Source: Terebella lapidaria (lineage: Eukaryota; Annelida; Polychaeta; Terebellida; Terebellidae). From it: DNA of 64,000 nucleotides. Below the pieces are notes generated by a model. The model saw only the letters and a program-made list of their open reading frames with translations, was not told the DNA's origin and did no database searches. Position 1 is the stretch's first letter, and each line of letters begins with the position of its first letter. Location of the stretch: contig OX424561.1 of NCBI GenBank assembly GCA_949152475.1, forward strand, positions 4,712,001 to 4,776,000, in the 5' to 3' direction. This document shows, piece after piece, positions 1-12,400 of this stretch. The translations under genes were made by a program, and so were the position numbers.

Positions 1-2271
1 GAGCAGCAGCAAACTTGGCCGAACTCGTGGCTGCTGAGTTCTTCCAACTGGTCACCGCGATATTGACTGCCGAAAAAGGTACACTTTACAAACGTGTGAT
101 CAAACTGATCCGCATGATACTATTGACAGAACCATATAGGCCCTACTGGTATATTCGATGAAGCTACTAATAGCTACTATACTCTGATTTTTCTAACTTG
201 TTTACATCGGTTTCTGACGATATCTTTGCGATGCCGAATAGTATCGTTCTATAACTTGGCGTGCTTCACCTTGGGGACAAACGGCAATTTTATACTAAAT
301 TTCAGACTTCTATCGCAATAATTAAAGAAGTTGGCAATCTACCCCAATGTTAAATTTCAGCTAAAAACGGGATCTCGAGAATCTGAGCTTATTCGAGGAT
401 TTGATCCTGTTTACATCCATCAGGATTCGAAGTATTGTTGTAATTTTAGACAAGAAGACACATCGGGGTGTCTTCTAAACAAAAATGTGGATTTTGAAAG
501 ATTGCACCACTACAAAACCGAGCAAATGCACAAAATTGTGTGCGGACCCAGAAATTAAATGACCGGGCTAAATTTAACATTGGGGTAGATTGCCAACTTT
601 TTCAATTTTTGAGGTAGAAGTCTGAAATTCGGTAGAGAATTGCCGTTTCACACCCAGGTGAAGTATGCCAAGTTATAGAACGATAGCTTTTAGCATCACA
701 AAAATATCAGCGAAAAACAGTGTAAACGAGTTAGAAAAATCAGAGTATAGTCAACTTTGATAGAGGTTGGGCAGAGAGTGGGTACTACAATCGAATTCAG
801 TTTACAACCTTGTGTTCAGTCACATGGCAGACTTACTCCTATCGTCCCCGAGGATGATGTACGACAAGCCGTAGCCCTCATGTGTGCCTGGCCCGAAGCC
901 ACCCGAGGCACAGCTGAAGTCGACCGGCGTGCCATACTCGTACGACCGCGTGGGAGTCTGGGAGGTGGACAGGATGAACGGCAGCTGCCACGCCTGGTTT
1001 GATGGAGATAATATGTGATTAATTTATAGTTCGATTTGTAATATCTATTAGGTAGGAATTAATACCAACACTATGATCTGCGTGTAGGATAAAATTGGAA
1101 TGGTATGTATTAACCGAGTACCAACACTTTAGGATTATAAACACCCAAATGAAATTGATTTATAATGCAATCAAAATGCGAGCAAACATGAATGCCAAAC
1201 ACTTATTATGATATAGACGTATTTAATAAGTGAGTTCAAAGTGACCTCTGTTTAAGTTTAAGTCATCGGGTGAAGCAGACTCGACTAATAAACCTTGGTA
1301 TATTTTGCTCATGGTGTAGTTTGTAATACTCCAGATCCGAATATGCATGGCGCTCACCTTGTCCCTGAAGATACTGGGGAGGTCCATGCCGAGTTCCCTG
1401 GAAGCACAGAGCAGGCCGAGGAGGTGTCGGTCGCAGCCCTGGCCGGCCGTGGCGTCCAGTCGGAGCCGAGTCTGGTGCTCCACCGCCCGGCGGAACAGCG
1501 CGCTCCTGCTTTGGCGTGTCACGGCCGGGTCGTCCATAGCACGCAGCCAGGCCACGGAGTGCGGGGAGCCCGGGTGTACGGTCTCGGTCCGGCCCAGCAG
1601 GAACAGTCTAGTACACGGGCGATATGACATCGTAGTTAGCATATGTGACAGGTTGTTTCAAATGAAACCCAAAAATTACTGGGATAAACATGAGAAGTAC
1701 AATTGCATGGTTTTTATCCGAAACCATTCATTATAACTTCATGAAATCATAATGTGTTTCCGTGGCAACTTGTGACCACAGCGACTTACCGCCCTGTCGA
1801 AGGCTCGTACGTTTTCGGTACTGACTTGTTCAGCCGGTAGTAAGCCAGCTGGAACATCATCTGTGGGTGAACGAGTTAGAAACCATGACACTGAGAGGAG
1901 TGCCCTCAACACACGCAGAAAATGAACATTACTACTGGTTTCATTTGTTCTTCGTAACAATAGATAAACATTTTGTAACATGCCTGGATGTAACCATCCG
2001 GGCTGACCCTCTTCTTCTTCATCAGTCCTTTACCGTACTTGCACTCATACATCACCAGGTCCAAATCCCTGTACTGGAATGCAATGGCAGTGAGGATAAG
2101 CACAATTCAGAATACAATTTAATGTTACATCAATGAATTGATTGTTATATTAAATGCTAAATTATATATTAAATATAAAGATGAAATTTAAAGATTGTAC
2201 CCACCATTTGTCTGCAATGTTCTGTGGCGACTTCAATATCCTTCTCGAGTCCTTTAACATTCCATTCCAAC
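1..2271 (-). CDS. CPT1-like: CPT1-like gene, exons 13-18 (C-terminal carnitine/CoA-binding half)
   Basis: Exon 13 (2205-2271) starts LEWNVKGLEKD. Exon 14 (1984-2073) has GKGLMKK and SPDGYIQ. Exon 15 (1790-1860) has MMFQLAYYRLNK. Exon 16 (1358-1607) has the GRTETV and DRHLLGL motifs; the TET triad and the Arg of DRHL bind carnitine in the family. Exon 17 (837-993) has LSTSQTP and EGYGLSYIILGDD. Exon 18 enters at 66 (NIAVTSWKNSAATSS) and continues beyond position 1. The intron between exons 14 and 15 starts with GC rather than GT (CAG/GCATGT), which gives the exact family junction YIQ/MMFQLA. Confidence 0.92.
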
Positions 2272-5200
2272 CTGGTGGGGAATGGACATAAACAATATCA
2301 CTATTTGATTGTTTCATTGACTTAGAAATATTCATATGTGTACTGCATGCATACCTGAAGATAAGGAAAATTAACTCCTACTCCAGTCCATATATATGTG
2401 GCGATTTTGCCCTAAGCACGCGGCAGGTGATTGTAAACATAAATGCCATTTATGTGGCCTTTTCGTACTTGGCCTTGTTTTGACATGCTCCGTTCGAGCG
2501 TGCGTTGCCACGGCGACGTATTGTAATTTACGCTCCAGTAAACTATAACAATGGATCGATTAAACCTCGCGTGCGCCCTACAGTTTCTGGTGTATTATAT
2601 TGTAACGGTTTTGGGGCGTACCCAAAGGTTTCCCCTAGGTAATTATGTTAGTGTTTTGTGATATTATGGTTAAATAACCGTTTATTAGGGTGTATATGTG
2701 TTTAAAGGTTCATACGGTTCCGTATTGTTAATGTTTAAAGGGTTTTCCGTCTCGGAACTTAGTAATTTATGATGTCGGTAAAGCCGGAGACGGAGCCGGA
2801 ACCGGAGACGGAACCGGACACGGAGCCGGAACAATGTCCAGAGTACAAAAACGTAATGACGTTATTTCCGGAAGGTCATGTGATCAGCCTCGTTTTCGGT
2901 TTAAAAGGTGACGTGTCAGCCACTGATTGGTTCTAGAGTGTTTTTAGAAATCCGGAAAATATCAGTGTTTTGGCGGACTATGACGTCACAATAGGTTGGT
3001 CACGTGACGTGGGTCTCAGGTCTATAAAAGCCCCCGCTTCACAGTGGACGGCGGAGTTGGTGTCCTGACGTCGACCTGTGCAGACCCCTTCTCCCATAGC
3101 AGAGTACTCCCTTGTTCCGGATAGAGTCATCCAGATGATAGCAGTTAAGTCTTCCGACTGTGAACTTGGAAAATAAACATGAAAACTTCAACCGAGTTGT
3201 TTTTCCGTGTTCGTTAGGGAACTGGAATTTATAATAAAGTTAGTTCACCGGAAAAGAAAGTAATACGGAGTAAAGGGAGAAAAGACCACAGTCGGTTAAG
3301 ACCAAGTTGTAACGACGTCTTAGGGTGATCTAAGAACCCAGATCACCGAGGAAGGAGACGGAGACGGAGACGGAGGTGGAATTCAACGGAGCAACTACGG
3401 AGGCGGTATCAGACGGAGCAGTTGCAGAGACGGGAACGACGAAGCAGTTGCAGAGGCGGTACCGGACGACGGAGTTGCAGAGGCAGTACCTGACGGAGCG
3501 GTTGCGGTAACCGGAAGTGGGAACACTTCCGAGATACTCCATTTCAGGTGCAGTCGCAGGTTGCGGTGAGGCGGAGCCAACCGGAGCAGATTGCAGTGCG
3601 GCGGAACCTGGCAGAGCGGTTGCAGTATTCGGAAACGGCAACGTTCCCGGATTCTTTATTCCAGGCGCAGTCACAGTTTGCAGTAAGACGGAAAACGACG
3701 GAGCTGTTGCAGTAAAGCGGTATCCCGACGGAGCAGTTGCAGTACCCGGAGACGGAAACGCCTCCGGATCCTTACTTTACAGGTGCAGTTGCAGATTAGC
3801 AGTCGGACAACGGTTAAGAGGTCCATTCCAGACCACGCTACCAACCTTAGAGACTTCTAGCCGGAGTTCAACCGTACAAGCAGTAGCAGTTTCCCGGAGT
3901 TTTACCGTTTCAGCTCCGGTTAAACAACAACTCACCCACCTCCCTAGAAAACCGGTTCATCAAGACGTCACAGAAGGGTGCAAACCCGTTACAACTTTTT
4001 GGTGGCAGCGGTGGGATCATCTGCAGTATGACTACTAGACGGGGCAAATTGGCGGAACAGCAGCTGAAGGCAGCCGTGTCGGACACGGAGCAGCCTGTAG
4101 GAGCAGTAGGAGCTGAGCCGTTGCAGATGCTGGTTGCGGAAAAGGAAGCAGTTCGTCCTGCCGAGCGGAAGCTGTTGCAGCCGGAAATGCAGAAAGCAGT
4201 TGCAGACGAGCCCCTCCGGGTTCCTCAAGGAGTACAGCCTGCAGAGCAGTTAGCAGAGGCGGAAATTAACTTTCCGGACCAGGCTGGCGATCGGGAACCG
4301 GATGCGGACCCGGAAGGCGGAGAGAACTTAGTCGACAACCTGACCAGATTATTGGCGACCCAAATGGAGGTGTTTCAGCAGCACCTGGCAGTAACCGGAA
4401 AGCAGCAGCAGGCAGAAGCAGTACAACAACCAGCACCAAGGGCAGGAGTAGCCAGATTAATGACATACGACGGAACTGATCCGTGGCCGGAGTATGAGGC
4501 TCACCTCCTTGAATACGCTCGGTACTACCGTTGGACAGCAGAGGAAAAGGCGCTGAACTTATGTGTCAGTTTGAGAGGTAACGCCCGCAGCATACTACTG
4601 GATCTGTCCGCGGAGCAGAAACGCAGCTTTGATACGGTTGTGGCGGCATTAAAACAGCAGTTTTGTCCGGGGGAGAAAACATTTGTTTTCCAGGCGGAAT
4701 TGCAGACACGGAAATTGCAGCCGGAGGAGGAGCTGTCCGAGCTGGCCAGAGACATACGGAGCAAGACGCGGCTAGCTTACCCAAAAGCAGATCCGGCAAC
4801 AACAGAAGTGCTCATGAAGATGCATTTCTGCAACAGCCTGACTAACCGAGATATGCGGTTGTCGGTATTGAAAAGCCACCCGGAAACGCTGTCGCAGGCC
4901 CTGGCTTTCGCTACCGAGTATGAGAGTATCATGAAAACGGACAACAGCAGACCAGCGGAGCGACACCGGACGAGGCAGCTGAACACGGAGCCGGAGTGGA
5001 GCCAGCAGGTGAACGAATTGCGGAAGCAAGCCGAGCAGACTCAGCAGCAGATGGCGGATCTGATGACTCAGGTCAAGGAAGCGGTTAGCCGGCAGCAGCA
5101 GCAGCGCAGTTCCCGAGCGGATTTAGAATGCTTCAACTGTGGCCGGAAAGAGCATTTTGCCCGAGACTGTAGGCAGCCGAAGCAGCAGCAGCAACGGCGT

Positions 5201-8200
5201 CAACCACAATAGCAGCAGTCGCCGCGACAACAGCAGCAGCGGCAACCACTGCAGCAGCAGCAGAGACAGCAGCAGCAACAGCGGATTGCCCGGATTGTCC
5301 GACAGACCCGAAGTAGTGGAATTCCACAGCCCAAGCCAAGGAAGGGAGGTCGTCGGAGTCAGTCACGGAAACAGCAGCGCAGACCAAGAGCAGATCTGGA
5401 GTGTTTCAACTGCGGCAGGAGGGGGCATTTCGCCCGAGATTGCAGGCTCCCGAGACCACAGCAGCAACGGCGGCAACCACCGCAGCAGCAGCAGAGACGG
5501 CAGCAGCAACGATGGATTGTCCGGATTGTCCGGCAGACCCGGAGCAGTGAAACTCCAGAGCCCGAACCAAGGAAGGGGGGACGCTGGAGGCGGTCGCGGA
5601 AATCAGCCGGAGAAGCAGAGCTGGCAGAAGAGGAGTCTCCGGTAAAAGCAGAATCCAAGGCGGTTGCGGTGGCGGAGAAAGCTGTTCCCGGAAGGCCGGT
5701 GGCGGTTGCAGGGAAGGCGGATGCGGAGAAAGCTGTTTCCCGGAAGCCGGTTGCGGTGGCAGAGAAAGCTGTTCCTGGAAGGCCGGTGGCGGTTGCGGTG
5801 ACGGAGAAAGCAGCGTCCCGGAAGCCGGTTGCGGTTGCGGTGACGGAGAAAGCAGCGTCCCGGAAGCCGGTTGCGGTTGCGGTGACGGAGAAAGCAGCGT
5901 CCCGGAAGCCGGTTGCGGTTGCGGTGACGGAGAAAGCAGCGTCCCGAAAGCCGGTTGCGGTGACGGAGAAAGCAGTGTCCCGGAAGCCGGTTGCGGTTGC
6001 GGTGACGGAGGAAGCAGTGTCCCGGAAGCCGGTTGCGGTTGCGGTGACAGAGAAGGCAGTCCCAGGAAAAGCGGATGCGGTTGCAGAGCAGATTAGGCTG
6101 GCGGAAAATGCGGACCAGGATACTGTGCTGGGGCAGAAATATCGACCGGATGAGTTGCGGAGAATGCAGCAAGCAGAACCTTGGTACCCACTGGTGACGT
6201 CGCTGATCGACGGGAGCGGTACAGCTGGCAGTGCAGACTTTTCCAGCATGAGCAGCGAGGAGAAAGTGCTGTACGGGATGCGGAAGACCTTGCTGAAAGT
6301 CGACGGAGTAGTCTACCGGAAATGGAAAACGGCAGAAGGAACCAGCCGAATGCAGTTAATAACCCCGAAGGAGCTGAGACAGGAGATTTTCCGTCTGGCC
6401 CATCAGAGCCGGACGGGAGGACACCTCGGAAGCAGAAGGATGGCGGCTAGCATTCGGAGGCGGTATTTCTGGCCGGCTATGATGCGGGACATAAAGCAGT
6501 GGGTGCTGAGCTGTGACGAATGTGCGTCAAGAAGTATGCAGAACTTGAAACGATCTCCGATGCAGAAATACCGGGTTGGAGCGCCCATGGAGAGGGTGGC
6601 AATGGACGTGATGGGTCCGTTACCTAAATCCACCCGGGGGAACCGGTACATCGTAGTAATCGGCGATTACTTCACCAAGTGGGTAGAGGCTTACCCGATG
6701 CCGAATCAGGAAGCGGTGACGGTTGCGGACATATTCGTCAACCAGTTTGCAGCGCGGTACGGCATCCCGATGGAGATCCACACCGACCAAGGCAGAAATT
6801 TCGAGTCCGACTTGCTGAGAAATGTTTGCAGAATCCTGGGGATTCACAAGACACGGACAACCGCTTTCCGACCTCAGTCGGACGGTTTCATTGAGCGATT
6901 CAACCGGACGCTGCAGCAAATCCTGAGCCTGTACGTAAGCGAGCGGCAGACCAACTGGGATCAGCTAGTACCGTTGGCGATGGCAGCTTACCGGAGTACC
7001 CCGCAGGAGACAACCGGGCAGAGTCCCAACTTGCTGATGCTGGGCAGAGAAGTCAACACTCCGGTAGAGTTATTGATTGGCAGACCGCCGGGAGAATCAA
7101 CAGCAGAAGTAACAGAGTATGGCAGTCAGCTCCGGGAGCGACTAGAAGTGGTATACAAGGCGGTTCGAGCGAAATCTGGCAGAGAAATGGAACGGCAGAA
7201 GAAGCTGTACGACCGGAGGAAGGTCGACAATCAGTTCCAGCCAGGAGACCGAGTGTGGATGGCGGTCAAAACACGGAAGAAGGGCAAAGCTCCCAACTTG
7301 CAGAGGAAGTGGAGCGGTCCAAAGCTAGTGCTGAGCAGATTTACCGACGTGACCTACGAGATTGCAGAGAGTGAAACTCGACAGAAGGTGGTTCACTTCG
7401 ATTTGCTGAAACCGTATAATGGTGTCAAGCATCCGAGATGGATGAAGCGGAGAATGGCGGATTCCTGGAGGCAGACGGAGCCGCCGAAGCAGAGTAGTGT
7501 TCCGGAGACGGAACCGACGGTCTCTGAGTCGGATACGGACTCGGAGTAAAGCCGCAGAGGACGCAGAAATATGAGAAGACGGAGTGAGCTGTAGAGCAGG
7601 AGAAGGAGATAGCTGAGACCCTGGTAAAACGTTGAGTTCCGGCAGAGAGCGACCGCAAGAAGTTGGAACAGTGAGCAAGTGCTGGTTCCGGAAACAGGGC
7701 GGAGAAAAGAAGCAGAGCGGAAAGCGGTGCAGAGACCGGATAGAGACATCCTAGAGGTTCTGACTGGTTTGAGCGCATAGTCAACCAGTCCAGGGTAGCG
7801 GCCAGGGGTCCAGAAGAACCTGGGTTAGCGGTCTAGTATCTCCAGAGAGGCAGCTACACGTCTTCCGTATTCAGAGAATTAAGACGGAAAAGTTTTCCGG
7901 CTGTAGACAACCAACCGGAGTTTCCACTTAGCAGAGACAGCAAACCGGCTGCAGATCGACAGAAGCGGTGAAACATCATTCCAGATAGGAAGGGCCCTCC
8001 TTCTGGACAAGAATGTATGCAGTTTCCAGTGTCGACAAGCAGTAATACCAATGTTCGTCTGAGAGGCAGATTCAACTGGCTAAGACTCTATTCAACCCTC
8101 CTGATGGCAGAGATACTTCAAAATTGCAGATACTTCGCTCGGAGAAGCAGTTGAAAGGGAGCCGGGAGAAGCCGGTTGAGCCGGAGACGGACACCTCTCG

Positions 8201-9392
8201 GTTAACGGTTGAGTTTTTGCATAATTGTGACGTCACTCCTGAGGCAGCCAATCAGCGTGGAGCTTTTCAAATCACGTGAGCAGAAAGGGTATAAAAGGGC
8301 CTTGAAATCGGGCTCTGACAGCAGTTGGAGAGCAGACCTCGAGCTGTGCACATCGCAGACAAAGTTTGGCGGAATCGAATCAAGTCCAGCATTTTCCGGC
8401 AGCAACAGATTTTACAGTGAAAAACGACTAAGTGTTTCCCGGAAGACCACCAGTCGGAGAAGCGGTGCAGAAGCGGTGCAGTAAAAGCGGTGCAGTAGAT
8501 CGACAATTTCAGTTTCCCGGCCTTCCGGAATGGCCTACTCGGCGTTCCTTGATAGACAAGATCGCGGCCGGAGCAGAGATTGGGCAACCCCGCAGCCACT
8601 GGATTATAGCCGGCTGTGTAAGCGGTGTGACCGGATGTTTGAGAGTGCGAGGGACCGGAGACGGCATGTGTGCCCAGCCCAGAGATTTCATTGCTGTTTG
8701 TGTGCCTTCTATGGCAACCGGGCGAACGACCTTAGGAGGCATCTCCGGGAGATGCACGGGTGGAAGTACCCTTCCGGGAACCGTCCTCCTCAGGACGAGG
8801 CCACCCTCAACCATGTGGGAACCTTTGATTCGGCCTGGCGGGGAACAGCAACGCAGTCCCGGCATAGGCGCTTCCGGCGATTCTGCACCCGGTCACCAAG
8901 GGAGAATACAGTTCCGGAAACTTATGCGGACCAGCTTCCGTTTGGCCCTGACTGGGATGCCGGAGCAGCCGCCCCCATCGGACAACCGGAGCAGTTAGAT
9001 TTCCCGGAATGGGTTCCGGATCCACAGGGCTGTCTCCGGGCCGCCGACGACGCTCCTCCGGAAAGCTGGGATCAGGAGATGGAGCTAATTGCAGAGGCGG
9101 TCAGAGCAGTTATGCCGGATCAAGCAGACGATTGGGAGAAACCCGAAGAGGAAGATCAGCCGGTGGAAGACTGGGAGGCAGAGATCCGAGTGTGGGAATA
9201 TAGACCACCTTCTCCCACTTCGGAGCCGGAGACGGATGAGTCGGAGTATGAGACGGCAGATGAGGAATCCTGGACGGAAGCGAAGGCAGTGTGAAAGTAG
9301 ACGGAGGCGGTTGGCAGTATAGCGGTTGACGGAGGCGGTTGGCAGTTTGGCGGAGACGGAAGAAGCGGTGGCAGTTAGCAGCAACAACACGG

Positions 9393-9433
<41 letters not shown>

Positions 9434-12400
9434 TATTTATCCAAGAAGACCACCAGGAGGAGTTGCAGTTTGCTGAGCAGCCAATCATCAAGCAGATAAG
9501 CCAGTCACGTGACTTCCAGAGACTATAAAAGGGGCAGTTAGCTGTTACCGGATGCAGAAGGCAGTTTGCTGTAGCTGAGTCAACATCGACACAAAGCAGA
9601 GAATCAGAATGCCGAAAGTAAAGACAACACCCCGCAAGCCCCGCCCTCACCGGTGTGGAGACTGCAACCTAGAGTTCAAGAGCAAGCACACGTTGCTCCG
9701 GCATGTCACGGAGCAGCACACAAGTGAAGTCACCGTCTTCGCCTGTCCGCAGTGTGACCATTGGAGCAGACGGAAAGAGGGAACACAGAAGCATCTGCAG
9801 TCCCGGCACGCAATGGACGCAAACCCGATTCGACTGAGGGTGGGCAGAGAGCAGTTTGAGGAGAAAAGCCTCCGGTCCAAGATGACCCCACGGAAAAGCA
9901 AGAAGCCGGTAACACGGCTTGACCAGTTGTCGGATACGGAGTCGGAGTCGGGAGGTTCGGTTTCGTCCCGGACCCGGTACCGTTCCGGTACCCAGTCGGT
10001 GGCCACACTAGCAGCCGACGTTTCGTCCACGGAGGCGGAGAGCAGTTCGGAAGAGGAAGCGGAGCTGAAAATCATGGCAAGTGAAGACGAGTTGCAGGAA
10101 CCAGGAGACCCGAAGCCGGTTAAGCCGCCTGTGACCCGGAGTTCTTCCCGGAACACCTCCCGGAAAAACAGCCCCGACCCATCTCGAGGTACCGGAGCAG
10201 ATCGAGACCGCGGAAAGAAGCGGAGTCGCAGCCGTTCGCCGGATAAATCCGGACGCCATCAACGCCGAGAATATAGGAAGGAGAGCCCGGAGCGAGCCAA
10301 GGACCGAGGCGGAGAACGTGGTCGAGAGGAGAAACGACACACCCCACCCAAGTCTTCCGGAGGCAGCGTCAAGGGAAAAGGCAAGGGAGTGTATGACTAC
10401 AAGTTCCGGCTGTTGGAGGAAGGTTCCAGCGGAGCAACGGCAGAAGTGGGAGTGGCGGACATTGCGGAAATGCAGAGCCGAGACGATGAGGAAGACCTTT
10501 TCCGGAGTCCACCTCCGAGAACAACTAGCAGTGGCAGAGCAGTGAGCAGTGTGATTGTCCGGCCCGGAGGCGGAGCAGAAATCAGATCCAGCGGCCGAGC
10601 CGATAGCAGAGCAGATAGCCGAGCCGATAGCAGAGCAGATAGAGCAGATAGCAGAGCAGATAGCCGAGCGGACAGCAGACCCATTGGCAGATCAGGAGGC
10701 AGACCGGAGACCAAAACGGAAGGCGGAACCCGGAGCAGAGCTGGCAGTGAGACGGAGACCCGAGGATCCACGGAGCGAACTTTGCCGGCAACCATTCAAG
10801 CAGTAGCCGGAAGCAGAACCAGTTCAGCGGCTAGGGATGACGGAATGGAGTCTTCCGCGTCTGAACGAAGCCATGCGGACGTGCAGAGAGCCCGGAGGAG
10901 TATCCTGGTAGATCAAGCCAGAGCTACACCCGGAATCCTGTCTCCGGTGGAAACCCGACCTCGACAGTCTTCCAGTGAGCGGTCCGGAAGGAGCCAAGTC
11001 CGAGCGCCAACCCAGAGTCCACCCTACACATTCTACCCGTTTGGCGGTCCTTCAACTCAACCGTGTCCGTCACATTGTTTCCCGGTGAATATTGGGGGAC
11101 GGAGCGCTTCCGTCTTTGCGCCCGCAGTCCCGGAGCACGCCAGATACTATGCAGTACGTTGGGGACCGGAGCAGTGGGGGCCAGCCGAGATGAGAGACTC
11201 CGGCGTCTACGTGGAGATCATGGAGCAGAGAGAGTCACCGTTTGGTCTCGTCCCGACCCGTCAGATCGTCCGGATTCCAGATTGGTCCATCCGAGACGAA
11301 CGCCTCAGGAATGGGTTCTACGTCCCGCCCCAGTGGAGCCTCCATGATCCGGATCTTCTCCCGGTTGATGCCAGAAGAACAAGCTTCGGACGACCGTTGG
11401 TACCTCAGACCTTTCCACCGCGTCCGCCGTCGGGGAGCAGTTCGCGCCGTGATACTGGTGGGCAGTAGTCGTCGCAAGTCGTCGCAAGTCGTCGCAAGTC
11501 AAGTCGGCGCAAGGAGAAGAAAGAAGAACCGTTTCCCGGATTCTAGTATAATTAAGAGTTAAAAAGTGGGAAACGGAACAAGCAAGATATCCGGGTACAG
11601 TGACGGTAAACTAGTTAAGAGATACCAGTACCCGGATCACGGAGACAAGTTGTGTTTGATTTTACGGACAGTTTAACGGTTGACAATTTGTATATATGTG
11701 ATATTGTTCTGTTCGGGACGAACAGAGTCTAAGGAAGGGGGAGTGTAACGGTTTTGGGGCGTACCCAAAGGTTTCCCCTAGGTAATCATGTTAGTGTTTT
11801 GTGATATTATGGTTAAATAACCGTTTATTAGGGTGTATATGTGTTTAAAGGTTCATACGGTTCCGTATTGTTAATGTTTAAAGGGTTTTCCGTCTCGGAA
11901 CTTAGTAATTTATGATGTCGGTAAAGCCGGAGACGGAGCCGGAACCGGAGACGGAACCGGACACGGAGCCGGAACAATGGAGTACAAAAACGTAATGACG
12001 TTATTTCCGGAAGGTCATGTGATCAGCCTCGTTTTCGGTTTAAAAGGTGACGTGTCAGCCACTGATTGGTTCTAGAGTGTTTTTAGAAATCCGGAAAATA
12101 TCAGTGTTTTGGCGGACTATGACGTCACAATAGGTTGGTCACGTGACGTGGGTCTCAGGTCTATAAAAGCCCCCGCTTCACAGTGGACGGCGGAGTTGGT
12201 GTCCTGACGTCGACCTGTGCAGACCCCTTCTCCCATAGCAGAGTACTCCCTTGTTCCGGATAGAGTCATCCAGATGATAGCAGTTAAGTCTTCCGACTGT
12301 GAATTTGGAAAATAAACATGAAAACTTCAACCGAGTTGTTTTTCCGTGTTCGTTAGGGAACTGGAATTTATAATAAAGTTAGTTCACCGGAAAAGAAAGT

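Noticed and set aside
757-1002. Plus-strand 81-aa open frame
   Set aside because: It is the shadow of CPT1-like exon 17 on the opposite strand.
1295-1736. Plus-strand 110-129-aa frames
   Set aside because: They overlap CPT1-like exon 16, which has strong family motifs on the minus strand.
5359-6249. Minus-strand frames of 190-296 aa in element 1 (and 21253-22012 in element 2)
   Set aside because: They are antisense readings of the 42-bp repeat linker of pol.
8530-11468. Envelope gene in element 1
   Set aside because: There is no signal peptide, transmembrane helix or cleavage site; the frames carry C2H2 fingers instead.
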